A DNA stretch of 64,000 nucleotides from Clostridium sp. cel8 (GCF_014050525.1 NZ_JACGAG010000002.1:1-64000); one strand, 5' to 3'; shown: positions 19,425-29,751, counted from the first letter of the stretch. Program-made: numbers and translations. Notes: generated by a model from the letters alone, not told the origin.

Positions 19425-22400
19425 TTACATAATTACTGCAAAATGTATCTTTGCCAAACTTAGTAAACGTTGAGTCATCTTTTTTCTGCTTTTAAGTGGT
19501 ATTTGTTTAAAATACTTCTTATTAAGCAGCATAAATATTGCTCTTTCTATATCTGATGTTTTAGTTTGATTATTAGTCCAATCTATTACATAATTATCTT
19601 CAACTACTTTGCTTACATCTACTGCTATATTTTTAGACAGCTCTATAATGTCATTACTTATATAGACTTCCCTTTCTTCTTTAATTCTATCATCTTGAAC
19701 TTCTTCATCTTCTATATATTTTTTTACAACTTCAAAGAATGCATATTCTTTTTCATCTAATCCAAGACTCTCTGATTGGGACTTTGTTCCCTTTTCCACA
19801 TCTTTTTTGATAAATTCTTCAAGTTTCTTTTTTCTTTTAATCCAATCATTTTCCGTTTCATCAAGTATCCTTTGAAGTTTTTCCAATAAACTTGTATAAA
19901 ATACAGGGTTATCCTCCATTTTTATAGTAATGGCATGTTTTACAGCATGTTCCATAGCAGATGCCTGAGCTTCATCTGATTTTAGTGTATCTATCTTTGT
20001 CTTAAAGTCATCCTCAAATAATGTAATTGGCTCTATCCACTGAATAACTCCAAGAGATTTTAAGTGTTCCTCTATTATTTCTCTTACTTTCTCACCACAG
20101 TCACTTATATCAATTTCCTGTTCTGGACTATATTTTGCTTTAGCTCCTGCTCTAATATAACTAAGCCACTTTAAATCATTTAAAATATCTGTTCCTACAT
20201 GGGAAGGCAGTAAGGCTTCAACAGCACTTGAAAATCTTTTGTATCCTATTTCAAATTCCGCTCTTTTATCTTGCATTTCTAATACTTTTATTAATTCATC
20301 AAGATTATTTTTATCTTTACCCTTAAATAAATTCATTACATCTTCTCTATAAGAAAGCATTTCTTTGTATAAGTCTTCCATTGATTGCATAGGTTGTCCC
20401 AAATCTTTTTTATCAAATATTGCCAAGGCCTCCTCCAAATAATCTGAAACTCCGTAATAATCTATAACATATCCACATTGTTTCACAATACTTGCCTTTT
20501 TAACCTTATCTATATCAACTTTACGGCTAATATCCATTGTACATGTTCTATTTACTCTTGCAATTGCTTGCAATAAATTATGTTCTTTTAATGGCCTATC
20601 AAGATACATAACCTGTTCTATTGGTGCATCAAAACCAGTTAAAAGCATGTCTTTTACTATAATGAAACAGAGTTTATCTTTTTCAATTGGCTGCTTAAAT
20701 CTATTAATTATAGATTCTTGTTCTTGTTTAGAAGTGAAATGTTCTTTCAAATGAGTTGGATCATTTTCCTTGCCTGAAAATATAACCTTACATTCCAAAT
20801 CCTCTCCTATAATATCTTTCATATTTTCTTTTAAGGCATTGTAATATTTAACACAAGCTTCTCTACTTATACAGACAACCTGAGCCTTAAATCCATTTGG
20901 CATTATATTATCTCTATAGTGCTTAAGTATATCTATGGCAATACTATTAATTCTACTATCCGCTTCAACTATTGCTTTCTTATTTGCATACTTTTGCTTT
21001 ATTGCCTCTTTTTCCTCATCACTTTTATTTTCAAAAGTTTCATTAAATAAGTCATCTAAACTATCACCTTTTATGTGAAGTTCTGGCCTTCTTCCTTCGT
21101 ATACAATTTTTACAGTAGCACCATCATCTACAGCTTGTTTAATACCATATTTATCAATGTATCCTCCAAAAGTTCTTGGTGTTGATCTGTCCTTTTTATC
21201 AATAGGAGTACCAGTAAATCCTATAAAAGTTGCATTAGGAAGAGCTGTCCTCATATTTGAAGCTGTATCTTTATACTGGCTTCTATGAGCTTCATCTGAA
21301 AGTACAATAACATTTGATTTAGTAGTTAAAACTTCATAAGGCTTAATAAACTTCTTTTTAACTTTTTTACCATTTTCAGTTATTTCTTTTTCTTCTGTTT
21401 CATTTTCAAACTTTTGAATAGTAGTCATTATAATTTTAGGTTGAGCCTTTCCTAAAAGTTCTTTCATCATTGATATTTTTGTAGCTCTCACTGGAGTAGT
21501 AATCTTTGATAAAGTTCTAACAAATGTATTATAAATCTGCTTATCTAAATCAATTCTATCTGTTACAACAACTATAGTAGCATCAGAAAGATCTTTAGTT
21601 CTTTTTATTTTTCTCGCAAGCATTACCATAGTAAGAGATTTTCCAGAACCCTGTGTATGCCAAACAACCCCACCTCTTGATAGTGAGTCTTTACCTTCTT
21701 TCAATCTCTTAATAGCTTTATTAACAGCTCTAAACTGTTGATATCTACATATTTTTTTAGTAGTTACACCACTATCTGTTTCAAATATTAAAAAATTCCT
21801 CATTATATCTAAAAGATTTTTCTTCTCTAACAATCCTTGAATAAATATATTTTGTCCAAAATCTTCTACGTCTTTAACCATATCTTTAGTAAATGGATAT
21901 GGATCTTTCCACTCTAAATAGTGATTATACTTTGAGCTAATTGTACCTAAATAGGCATGATATTTATTTAAAATTCCTGTAAAAAAGTTAGTATAGAAAA
22001 GTCTTGGATTACCTTCTATAACATTGTTATCTCTTTCATTCATGTATCTTTTAAGCTGCTCAAAAGCTTCTTTTTTACCTATATTCTCATTTTTAGCTTT
22101 TTCTAAAAAAGGAGATTTACATTCAAGTACAACTACAGGAATTCCATTGACAAATAAAACTATGTCAGGATAAATAGATTTCCCACATTGAGTTTTTACT
22201 TGAAACTGCCTTGTAACTAAAAAATCATTGTTGTCTACATTGTCCCAATCAATGAAATGTACTGTTTGAGGCTTTTTTTGCCCATTTCCATAAATATCTT
22301 GATCTACAGTATAATTTAAATCTACAATAGCGTCATAGAGCTTTTCATTTATTTCTAAAAGACTTGTACCTAAATTTTCCGGCCTACTTAAAAACCTAAT

Positions 22401-22613
22401 AGATTTATGAATATTTCCTTCATCCATCCAAGGATTTAATCTTTTTAATGCTCTTTTAAGTCTTTTAACCAATATAACCTCATTTAATGAATCACGTTCT
22501 CCATTTTCAGGTATTAACTCTTTACCGTGAACAAAATCATATTTTAAAACATCTTTTATGTATTCAATTGCTGGAATCTCTACTAAAGTTTCCTCATTTC
22601 CTAAATAAGACAT
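19425..22613 (-). CDS. hsdR: Type I restriction enzyme, motor/nuclease subunit
   Basis: HsdR translocates DNA and cuts it at a distance from unmodified sites, in complex with HsdM and HsdS. An N-terminal nuclease domain shows YPDIVLFVNGIPVVVLECKSP near residue 160 (the D...ExK core). Two RecA-like helicase domains follow with the ATP motif TQGSGKS near residue 318, the DEAH-type box LSDEAHRSQ and GFTGTPI. Further motifs and a C-terminal helical region for complex binding come after. At 1062 residues it is full length and intact. It follows hsdS by 22 bp. Confidence 0.96.
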   Translation of the reverse strand: MSYLGNEETLVEIPAIEYIKDVLKYDFVHGKELIPENGERDSLNEVILVKRLKRALKRLNPWMDEGNIHKSIRFLSRPENLGTSLLEINEKLYDAIVDLNYTVDQDIYGNGQKKPQTVHFIDWDNVDNNDFLVTRQFQVKTQCGKSIYPDIVLFVNGIPVVVLECKSPFLEKAKNENIGKKEAFEQLKRYMNERDNNVIEGNPRLFYTNFFTGILNKYHAYLGTISSKYNHYLEWKDPYPFTKDMVKDVEDFGQNIFIQGLLEKKNLLDIMRNFLIFETDSGVTTKKICRYQQFRAVNKAIKRLKEGKDSLSRGGVVWHTQGSGKSLTMVMLARKIKRTKDLSDATIVVVTDRIDLDKQIYNTFVRTLSKITTPVRATKISMMKELLGKAQPKIIMTTIQKFENETEEKEITENGKKVKKKFIKPYEVLTTKSNVIVLSDEAHRSQYKDTASNMRTALPNATFIGFTGTPIDKKDRSTPRTFGGYIDKYGIKQAVDDGATVKIVYEGRRPELHIKGDSLDDLFNETFENKSDEEKEAIKQKYANKKAIVEADSRINSIAIDILKHYRDNIMPNGFKAQVVCISREACVKYYNALKENMKDIIGEDLECKVIFSGKENDPTHLKEHFTSKQEQESIINRFKQPIEKDKLCFIIVKDMLLTGFDAPIEQVMYLDRPLKEHNLLQAIARVNRTCTMDISRKVDIDKVKKASIVKQCGYVIDYYGVSDYLEEALAIFDKKDLGQPMQSMEDLYKEMLSYREDVMNLFKGKDKNNLDELIKVLEMQDKRAEFEIGYKRFSSAVEALLPSHVGTDILNDLKWLSYIRAGAKAKYSPEQEIDISDCGEKVREIIEEHLKSLGVIQWIEPITLFEDDFKTKIDTLKSDEAQASAMEHAVKHAITIKMEDNPVFYTSLLEKLQRILDETENDWIKRKKKLEEFIKKDVEKGTKSQSESLGLDEKEYAFFEVVKKYIEDEEVQDDRIKEEREVYISNDIIELSKNIAVDVSKVVEDNYVIDWTNNQTKTSDIERAIFMLLNKKYFKQIPLKSRKKMTQRLLSLAKIHFAVIM

Positions 22614-22635
22614 AAATTTCTATCCCTCTTTTCAA

Positions 22636-23937
22636 TTATACCTTCACTCTAATTTTCCCTGTCAAAAGTTTCTGCATAAGTCCCTTTTTAAGCTCTTTAA
22701 GTTTTTCTTTCTTAGATTCATATTGATCTATTTGTTCATCTACTGAAGACAGGATGGAGGCGATTTTTTGTTGCTCTTTTAGTGCTGGTAATGAAACTAA
22801 AATGTCCTTGGTGTCATTTGGACTAACTCTTTTCCTACTTCCTGTTGTACCTTTTTCTCTTAGCAACAATTGATTTTGAAAAACATCAGATAAAAAATAC
22901 TGATAATAATAGCTAATATCTATAATATTTTTATATAATGGAACATAATTAATAAATTCGGTAGAACAAACTTGTATATTTTTCTTGCTATAAGTTACTT
23001 TCCACACTCTTTTTATTCTCGGATTAAGCTTAGAAACTAATATAGAATCTTTTTCAATTATAAATTTATTACTTCTTATTTCTTTACCATTTTGAATTAT
23101 AGGTGTTCTTGCTTCATCATACGCTGGTATACTATAGTGTAAAAATTCCTTATCATATTTATATGGCTTAATGCTTTTACTGTTTATTGAAAATATTTTT
23201 CCTAGCTTCCTAACTTCCCACTCCACAGGTATCCTTCCTATTTCCGTATCCTTAAACCTACTATGTCCAATTCCCTTTGTAAGAAACCTCTGCATAAGCC
23301 CCTTTTTCAGTTCCTTTGTCTTTTCTATAAGACTGTCAGTGATTTCTATTTGTTCATCTACTGAGGATAGGATGGATGCAATTTTTTGTTGTTCTTTTAA
23401 GGGTGGTAAACAAATTTTTAATGGATTTATATGTTTGTTGTTTATTTGTGGTACTGCTGTTGTATCTGCAAATTTTTTTAACTCTATAAACTTTAGTTGA
23501 TAAAATAAATATTCATTATTTAATCCATCTTTACATTTTAGCCCCATTATATTAGTATCAAAGTATCCAGCATTTTGAAGTATAGCAACCTTATTTGTAA
23601 ATATAGATGCTCCTCTCTTAGGAAACACAATCATGCCCTTAGGCATTAAATTATACTTTTCTTCATCAAAGTAAGCCTTAGATTTATTTAAATATTTCTC
23701 AGTATAATTCATATCATCAACTTTGTAAAATGGGAAACTACCATAATCATGTAGATTAAATTTACTTGGAGAGTTTCCACTTCTTATCTCTACTTTTTCT
23801 CCTAACTTCTTTACTTTCCACTCCTCTGGTATCTCCCCAAGCTCCGTCATCTTATATCCCCTTTTACAGCTCTTATCTTTTAATTCTTCATTCTTCATTT
23901 TTAACTCTTCACTCTTATACTCTCTTTCCACTGCCAT
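22636..23937 (-). CDS. hsdS: Type I restriction enzyme, specificity subunit
   Basis: HsdS recognises the split DNA target for both methylation and cutting. It has two target-recognition domains, about residues 30-180 and 225-380. Each is followed by a near-identical helical spacer containing KEQQKIASILSSVDEQI. The conserved lead-in GEIPEEWKVKKLGE recurs as GRIPVEWEVRKLGK. The start chosen is ATG at 23937, 7 bp after the hsdM stop and behind AAGGTGG. A short repetitive Glu-Lys segment (EELKMKNEELK) precedes the first domain. Only one hsdS is present, so no shuffling partner is visible. Length 433 residues. Confidence 0.94.
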   Translation of the reverse strand: MAVEREYKSEELKMKNEELKDKSCKRGYKMTELGEIPEEWKVKKLGEKVEIRSGNSPSKFNLHDYGSFPFYKVDDMNYTEKYLNKSKAYFDEEKYNLMPKGMIVFPKRGASIFTNKVAILQNAGYFDTNIMGLKCKDGLNNEYLFYQLKFIELKKFADTTAVPQINNKHINPLKICLPPLKEQQKIASILSSVDEQIEITDSLIEKTKELKKGLMQRFLTKGIGHSRFKDTEIGRIPVEWEVRKLGKIFSINSKSIKPYKYDKEFLHYSIPAYDEARTPIIQNGKEIRSNKFIIEKDSILVSKLNPRIKRVWKVTYSKKNIQVCSTEFINYVPLYKNIIDISYYYQYFLSDVFQNQLLLREKGTTGSRKRVSPNDTKDILVSLPALKEQQKIASILSSVDEQIDQYESKKEKLKELKKGLMQKLLTGKIRVKV

Positions 23938-23944
23938 CACCACC

Positions 23945-25462
23945 TTAAATATTGTCAAATCCAAGTTCTTCAAGATATTCATTAAGTTTTTCTTCTGAAT
24001 CAGCCATCTTTAGCTTTAGCTCTCTTATGTCTTCCAATACTAAGTCAATATCTACTTCTGGTTCTGGCTCAGTGGTATCTACATATCTACTTATATTAAG
24101 GTTATAATCATTTTCCTCTATAGTTTTTAAGTCAACTACACTTGCATATTTTTCTACATCTTTATATTCATCAAATGTTTTTACTATTTTTTCAATATCT
24201 TCATCTCTTAATTTATTCTTATTGCCATCTTTAACAAAATCATTGCTGCTATCTATAAATAATACCTTATTTTTTCTATCTTCATCTTTATTTTTATTTA
24301 TTACAATTATAGCCGCTGGAATACTAGTACCGTAAAATATGTTCTGTGGAAGTCCTATTACTGCTTCTATTAAATCATCTTTTAAGAAACCTGTTCTTAT
24401 TTTCTTCTCTGCTCCACCTCTAAACAAAACACCATGAGGAACTACAGAAGCCATTTTACCTTTAACATTTAAACTTGCCACCATATGGGATACAAATGCT
24501 AAATCTCCATATGATTTTGGTGGTAATCCATATGAAAATCTATTAAATTCATCAGCACTTGCTTCTTCATGTCCCCAATTTTTTAGTGAGAACGGTGGAT
24601 TTGCAAGGACTTTATCATAGGTTTTAAGGACACCATTTTCTATATGTTTTGGCTCACGAATAGTATCACCTTTTCTTATATCTGCTCCTTTAGCACCATG
24701 CAGCAGCATATTCATCTTACAAATAGCCCAAGTTGAAAGGTTTATTTCTTGTCCATAGAGAGATATATTTTTATTGTTTCCACCATGTTCTTTTATGTAT
24801 CTAATGCTCTGTATAAGCATACCACCAGAGCCACAGGTAGGATCATATATTCTATCACCTTCTTGTGGCTTTAATAAATTAACCATTACTTTAACTACTT
24901 CTGTTGGAGTATAAAATTCTCCACCTTTTTTGCCGCCTTCATCAGCAAATTGTTTAATTAAATACTCATAGGCATTTCCTAAAATATCTTCTGATTCTAT
25001 ATATTCATCAGCTAAATTCATACTATCAAATATCATTAATAATTGACTTAATTTTTTATCAGGAACTCTTTCTTTATCGTTGTAATTTACCGTAGTTAAT
25101 ACACCTATAAGCTCACTGTTTTTAGGTTCATCTTCAATAGCCTTAAATGCTTTATCAAGTTCTGGACCTATATTTAAATTTAAGTCTTTTAATTTATCCC
25201 ATCTGGCCTGTTCTGGAATGTAAAAAGTTTCATAAATAGAAGGATCATTGAGAATCTCTTCAACTTCCTCTTCCACCATTCCCTGTTCTTCAAACTCTTT
25301 TTTCATAATATTTCTTTCAAAGCTGAATTGGTCATTCATTCGTTTTAAAAATAACATTCCAAATATATAATCCATGTACTGTGTTGCAGATAGTTCTCCT
25401 CTTAAAACATCAGCACACTCCCAAAGTTTTGATTCTAATTGCTGCAATGTAAGTTTTTCCAT
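23945..25462 (-). CDS. hsdM: Type I restriction enzyme, methyltransferase subunit
   Basis: An adenine-N6 methyltransferase that modifies host sites with HsdS. The SAM-binding motif is in DPTCGSGGML near residue 200, and the catalytic NPPF box (VLANPPFSLKNWG) near residue 285. An N-terminal helical domain (LQQLESKLWECADVLRG) and a C-terminal coiled tail for HsdS contact are present. The start is ATG at 25462 with AAGGAGAAG upstream. It is the first gene of the hsdM-hsdS-hsdR(-ygjP-like) operon. Length 505 residues. Confidence 0.95.
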   Translation of the reverse strand: MEKLTLQQLESKLWECADVLRGELSATQYMDYIFGMLFLKRMNDQFSFERNIMKKEFEEQGMVEEEVEEILNDPSIYETFYIPEQARWDKLKDLNLNIGPELDKAFKAIEDEPKNSELIGVLTTVNYNDKERVPDKKLSQLLMIFDSMNLADEYIESEDILGNAYEYLIKQFADEGGKKGGEFYTPTEVVKVMVNLLKPQEGDRIYDPTCGSGGMLIQSIRYIKEHGGNNKNISLYGQEINLSTWAICKMNMLLHGAKGADIRKGDTIREPKHIENGVLKTYDKVLANPPFSLKNWGHEEASADEFNRFSYGLPPKSYGDLAFVSHMVASLNVKGKMASVVPHGVLFRGGAEKKIRTGFLKDDLIEAVIGLPQNIFYGTSIPAAIIVINKNKDEDRKNKVLFIDSSNDFVKDGNKNKLRDEDIEKIVKTFDEYKDVEKYASVVDLKTIEENDYNLNISRYVDTTEPEPEVDIDLVLEDIRELKLKMADSEEKLNEYLEELGFDNI

Positions 25463-25730
25463 AATCTTCTCCTTATTATTCTGATAAAATAACTTTATAT
25501 TCAACTAAAATACATATTTTTTTAAAACTTTTACCTATTTTATATTTTATTCTTACCTTTTATTAAAATCAATATAACAGTAATTTATAAAACAAATCAC
25601 AATAAAAGAACTTACTAGGTATAGCTTTATAAAAATACTAAATCTAGTAGGATCTTTATATTAATTTCATTATAAAATCTACAATATTAGCCAATAAATG
25701 TAATTATATTTACATCTATTAATACAATCT

Positions 25731-25744
25731 TTACAATATTGTAA
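25731..25744. promoter_or_regulatory. Perfect 14-bp palindrome before arylsulfotransferase gene
   Basis: TTACAATATTGTAA is a perfect palindrome about 95 bp before the downstream start, in the 376-bp gap after hsdM. It looks like a dimer-binding operator. The rest of the gap is AT-rich with no ORF or convincing promoter. Confidence 0.35.
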
Positions 25745-25838
25745 CTTTATTGACTAAAAAAGCTGATAATATTTTTTTAATTGAGTGTATTAAATATTAA
25801 TTACTATAAATAAAAAGGTATTGGTGAAAGGGGAAAAT

Positions 25839-27512
25839 ATGAAAAGAAAAAAGATTTTTATTGGTATAGCAGCATGTGTTGTAATTTTCATAATAGGTTT
25901 ATATGCTTCACAACACTATGGGCTTAAAAACAAACTATTCTCAAGCTATGATATTGATATTACAAAAAACGAATCAATGGGTAATGATATAATGACTGTA
26001 AGTAAAAGTGACAATGTTTCAAAATGGGATGTAGATTATCAAGAGGCGATTGAAAATAAAATTGAAACTCTCTTGAATGAAAAGAATTACACTCTAGATG
26101 AACCCCTTTTAATTTACAATCCATTTGAAACTAATACTTCTTCTGTAAATGCTTATTTTAATACTGACACATCAGTAAAAATACAATATACTGTATCTGT
26201 AAATGATGACAGTATAAATGATTTTACAAGAACTCTCTACACAGGTAGTAAAAACGAAACTACTAAAACTCATGCTTATCAGATTATTGGACTAGTAGCA
26301 AATAAAGAAAATACTATTACATTAAAAGCACTAGATGAAAATAATAAAGTAGTAGGTAAAAAAACCTTTACAGTAAAAATGGGTAATTTGAATTCAGATG
26401 ATGTACCAAAAATATCAATTGAAAAAGGCGAAAGTACAGCGGCCTTATCTAATGGATTATATACTATGTTATCTCATGATAGATTCTTAGATCCAACTAT
26501 TTATATGATAGATAATGATGGAATCATAAGATCAGAAATTCCATTAAAAGATGACGCTGCATATAGAATAGTTTATTCAAATGATAATAATATGATATTT
26601 AGCTATTCAAAAAATAAACTTGCATCTGTAAACAGGCTTGGACAAATCGAAAAAATATATGATTTGGGAAAAGACTGGTCAATACATCATGACTATACTT
26701 ACGATGAGGAAAATAACTGTTTAGATATTTTGGCCACTAAAAACAATACAGGAGTAATTGAAGATTGCATTATAAAATTGGATTTAACATCAGGAAAAGT
26801 AACACAGCTTATGGACTTTAAAGACTACATGAGCGACATAGAGAAAAAAGCCTCTACATTAGAACCGGATGAGAAAAAAAATGAAGAAGGTGTTGATTGG
26901 ATTCACTTCAATACAATACAACTTATTGACAACAAAGATTTGATTTTAAGTTCTAGAGAACTTAGTACTATAATACGAGTAAATGACATTTATACTAATC
27001 CAACGTTAAAGTACTTCATTGCAGATGACAGTGTATGGGATGGGACAAAATACGATAAACTCAATTTAAAAAAAGTAGGAAACTTTGTATCTAATGCCGG
27101 TCAACACAGTGTAACTTATATTGAAGATCCATCTTTAGAAGAAGGACAATATTATCTAATTATGTTTAACAACAACTATAATGGAACCAAATCACGTCCT
27201 GATTTTGACTGGAGTGCATACCCTGGTACAGGTAGTATAGATAAAGGTGAAAAGTCTATGTTTTATAAATATCTTGTAGATGAAAAAGCTGGAACTTATA
27301 CACTTGTACAATCTATAGATTTGCCATATTCTCCTATAGTAAGTAGTGTTCAGGAGTATAGTGGAAATTATGTTGTAAATTCAGGTTATCTCAACCATGT
27401 TTATGGTGAATATGACATTTCTGGAACCCCAATAGTTCAATTTAAATATTCAGCTAAAAATATGGGATATCGTGTGTATAAGTACTCTTATGAAAACTTT
27501 TGGTTTCAATAA
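25839..27512 (+). CDS. Membrane-anchored arylsulfate sulfotransferase
   Basis: This matches the PAPS-independent arylsulfate sulfotransferase (AssT) family, which moves sulfate from one phenolic sulfate to another phenol through a sulfo-histidine. The key residues are in order: H283-H284-D285, H356 in DWIHFN, R373 in SSRELS and H423 in GQHS. This fits the His/His/Arg/His set of the Escherichia coli enzyme. An N-terminal Lys-rich stretch and one hydrophobic segment (residues 5-23) anchor it outside the membrane, and the beta-propeller domain follows from about residue 190. The start is ATG at 25839 after AAAGGGG. It stands alone between the restriction operon and the ilv genes; the natural substrate is unknown. 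Confidence 0.88.
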   Translation: MKRKKIFIGIAACVVIFIIGLYASQHYGLKNKLFSSYDIDITKNESMGNDIMTVSKSDNVSKWDVDYQEAIENKIETLLNEKNYTLDEPLLIYNPFETNTSSVNAYFNTDTSVKIQYTVSVNDDSINDFTRTLYTGSKNETTKTHAYQIIGLVANKENTITLKALDENNKVVGKKTFTVKMGNLNSDDVPKISIEKGESTAALSNGLYTMLSHDRFLDPTIYMIDNDGIIRSEIPLKDDAAYRIVYSNDNNMIFSYSKNKLASVNRLGQIEKIYDLGKDWSIHHDYTYDEENNCLDILATKNNTGVIEDCIIKLDLTSGKVTQLMDFKDYMSDIEKKASTLEPDEKKNEEGVDWIHFNTIQLIDNKDLILSSRELSTIIRVNDIYTNPTLKYFIADDSVWDGTKYDKLNLKKVGNFVSNAGQHSVTYIEDPSLEEGQYYLIMFNNNYNGTKSRPDFDWSAYPGTGSIDKGEKSMFYKYLVDEKAGTYTLVQSIDLPYSPIVSSVQEYSGNYVVNSGYLNHVYGEYDISGTPIVQFKYSAKNMGYRVYKYSYENFWFQ

Positions 27513-27516
27513 TGTA

Positions 27517-27546
27517 AAAGAGCTGCTTAAGTAAGCAGCTCTTTTA
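27517..27546. terminator. Bidirectional terminator
   Basis: A very strong hairpin, AAAAGAGCTGCTTA with TAAGCAGCTCTTTT, lies just after the arylsulfotransferase stop. It overlaps the end of the convergent small gene, whose last codons are part of the stem. Confidence 0.85.
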
Positions 27547-27916
27547 CATCTTTATATATGAGCATATTTGAAATGCCACCATAATACCTTATTATACCAT
27601 CTATAACTACTATAGGTGGATAAAAACCCCTATCAATAACCTCTTTAACTCTCATCTTTTCATTAGACTTAATTCTCTTATCATTAAGTTCTACAAAGTT
27701 CACTTCAACATTTTTAGATACGTCAGTAGTTTTTAAGAAGTTCTTAACACTTTTACATAGACCCTCTGCAGTATATTTAGGATTCTCTTTAGATCTACAA
27801 TTTTTACAACCACTGCTTAACCTACATGAACTACATGATGAACCATTATGACCTGCACACCCTGATTCCAGCAACTCATTTTTGTAACCATATATATTAA
27901 CCATTATTGTATCCAT
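27527..27916 (-). CDS. Small Cys-rich thioredoxin-like protein
   Basis: A 129-residue cytoplasmic protein. The N-terminal half has nine cysteines within about 45 residues, including SCSSC and CKNC. The C-terminal half reads YPPIVVIDGIIRYYGGIS, the cis-Pro region of a thioredoxin-like fold as in YuzD/DUF1462 proteins. The clustered cysteines could bind a metal or carry redox disulfides. It ends against the arylsulfotransferase gene and lies about 115 bp downstream of ilvD on the same strand. AAGGGA lies 11 bases before the ATG, a weak site. No specific function is assigned. Confidence 0.7.
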   Translation of the reverse strand: MDTIMVNIYGYKNELLESGCAGHNGSSCSSCRLSSGCKNCRSKENPKYTAEGLCKSVKNFLKTTDVSKNVEVNFVELNDKRIKSNEKMRVKEVIDRGFYPPIVVIDGIIRYYGGISNMLIYKDVKELLT

Positions 27917-28030
27917 ATAATTTTAATTCCCTTCATAAAATAGTGAAACTACTAATTATGATTATACCATATATACTTTCCTAAAAATTAAAATTATATT
28001 TGGCAATATATATTTATTTAAAAATAACAG

Positions 28031-29689
28031 TTACTTTAATATAGCTCCTGTATTTGCAGATGTAACAAGTTTTGCATATCTACTTAAATATCCTTTTTTT
28101 ATTTTAGGTTCAGGTTTTACATATTTTTCTTTTCTCTTTGCAATTTCTTCATCAGATACTTTCAATTCAAGTTTTTTATTTCTTATATCTATAAATATAG
28201 TATCTCCTTCCTCAACAAGTCCTATTAAGCCACCTTCCATTGCTTCTGGAGATATATGACCTATAGATGCTCCCCTTGTTGCACCGGAAAATCTTCCATC
28301 TGTCAAAAGTGCTACATCTTTATCGAGTCCCATGCCGGCTATAGCAGAAGTTGGTGATAGCATTTCTCTCATTCCAGGCCCACCTTTAGGTCCTTCATAT
28401 CTTATTACTATTACATCACCTTTTTTTATCTTGTTTCCAAATATAGCACTAACTGCCTCTTCTTCTGAATTAAACACTCTTGCAGGGCCTTCATGTACCA
28501 TAACTTCCTCAGCTACTGCAGATTCCTTTACTACTGCTCCATCTGGTGCAAGATTTCCCCTAAGTATAGCTATTCCGCCTTTTTTACTATATGGATTTTC
28601 AACACTTCTTATAACATCGTAGTCCAAAACTTTATGCTCTTTTATAGTTTCTCCAACAGTTTTTCCAGTTACAGTCATACAATCTTCCTCAATTAATCCA
28701 AGCTTTGAAAGTTCATTCATTACAGCAGGTATTCCTCCTGCCATATGTAAATCTTCCATATGATGTTTTCCGCTTGGACTAAGTTTTGCTATACATGGAG
28801 TTTTTTGACTTATTTCATCAAATAAATTCAAATCTAGTTTTATACCAGCTTCATGTGCTATTGCTGGAAGATGAAGTACAGTATTTGTTGATCCTGCCAG
28901 TGCCATGTCTACAGTTATTGCATTTTTGAAAGACTCCAAAGTCAATATATCACTTGGTTTTCTATTTTTATTTACACAATCCATTACATACATTCCAGCA
29001 TATTTTGCAAGCTGATTTCTCTCACCTGTTTGTGCTATTGCGGTACCATTTAAAGGCAGCCCCATGCCAAGTACCTCAGTAAGACAATTCATGCTATTTG
29101 CTGTAAAAAGTCCTGAACAAGATCCACATCCTGGACATGATTTTTTAGCTTCTTTCTCCAATTCTTCTTCGCTTACTTTTCCATCACTACAAGCTCCAAC
29201 TTTCTCTATACATGTGCTAAAATCTAATACCTTGTCGTTAAGTTTTCCAGCTCTCATAGGACCACCGCTAACTACAACAGTAGGTATATCAAGTCTTGCA
29301 GCTGCCATAAGCATTCCAGGCACAATCTTATCACAATTTGGAATCATAACTAATCCATCAAATCCGTGTGCAATTGCCATAGTTTCAATAGAATCTGCTA
29401 TAAGCTCCCTACTTGCCAGGGAATACTTCATTCCAACGTGCCCCATTGCAATTCCATCACAAACTGCAATTGCAGGAAATTCCATAGGCGTACCTCCAGC
29501 CATTGCTACTCCAAGTTTTGCAGCTTTGGCTATTTCATCTAAGTGCATATGACCTGCTACTACTTCATTTTGGGAATTTACTATACCTATAAGAGGTCTT
29601 TTAATTTCTTCGCTAGTATATCCCATACCATACATAAGAGCCCTTGCAGGAGCAGCCTTAACTCCTTTTTTTACTGAATCACTCTTCAT
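28031..29689 (-). CDS. ilvD: Dihydroxy-acid dehydratase
   Basis: IlvD dehydrates 2,3-dihydroxy-isovalerate and the methylvalerate analogue to the 2-keto acids, the third BCAA step, using an Fe-S cluster. The family signatures [12 protein letters not shown] (near residue 120) and [18 protein letters not shown] (near residue 190) contain cluster cysteines. The C-terminal [16 protein letters not shown] matches the second family signature. At 552 residues it is full length. It is the last gene of ilvC-ilvB-ilvD, 126 bp after ilvB, with TAAGGAGG before the ATG. Confidence 0.96.
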   Translation of the reverse strand: MKSDSVKKGVKAAPARALMYGMGYTSEEIKRPLIGIVNSQNEVVAGHMHLDEIAKAAKLGVAMAGGTPMEFPAIAVCDGIAMGHVGMKYSLASRELIADSIETMAIAHGFDGLVMIPNCDKIVPGMLMAAARLDIPTVVVSGGPMRAGKLNDKVLDFSTCIEKVGACSDGKVSEEELEKEAKKSCPGCGSCSGLFTANSMNCLTEVLGMGLPLNGTAIAQTGERNQLAKYAGMYVMDCVNKNRKPSDILTLESFKNAITVDMALAGSTNTVLHLPAIAHEAGIKLDLNLFDEISQKTPCIAKLSPSGKHHMEDLHMAGGIPAVMNELSKLGLIEEDCMTVTGKTVGETIKEHKVLDYDVIRSVENPYSKKGGIAILRGNLAPDGAVVKESAVAEEVMVHEGPARVFNSEEEAVSAIFGNKIKKGDVIVIRYEGPKGGPGMREMLSPTSAIAGMGLDKDVALLTDGRFSGATRGASIGHISPEAMEGGLIGLVEEGDTIFIDIRNKKLELKVSDEEIAKRKEKYVKPEPKIKKGYLSRYAKLVTSANTGAILK

Positions 29690-29751
29690 TACAAAATACC
29701 TCCTTAAATGTACAAACTATTGACGTAAAATTTTATAAAATCTATATTAAT

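Noticed and set aside
22636-25462. Phase-variable or invertible hsdS locus
   Set aside because: There is one hsdS, no second partial copy and no recombinase gene nearby.
29064-29552. A 162-codon plus-strand ORF
   Set aside because: Antisense to ilvD, no ribosome site or recognisable domain; a shadow frame.
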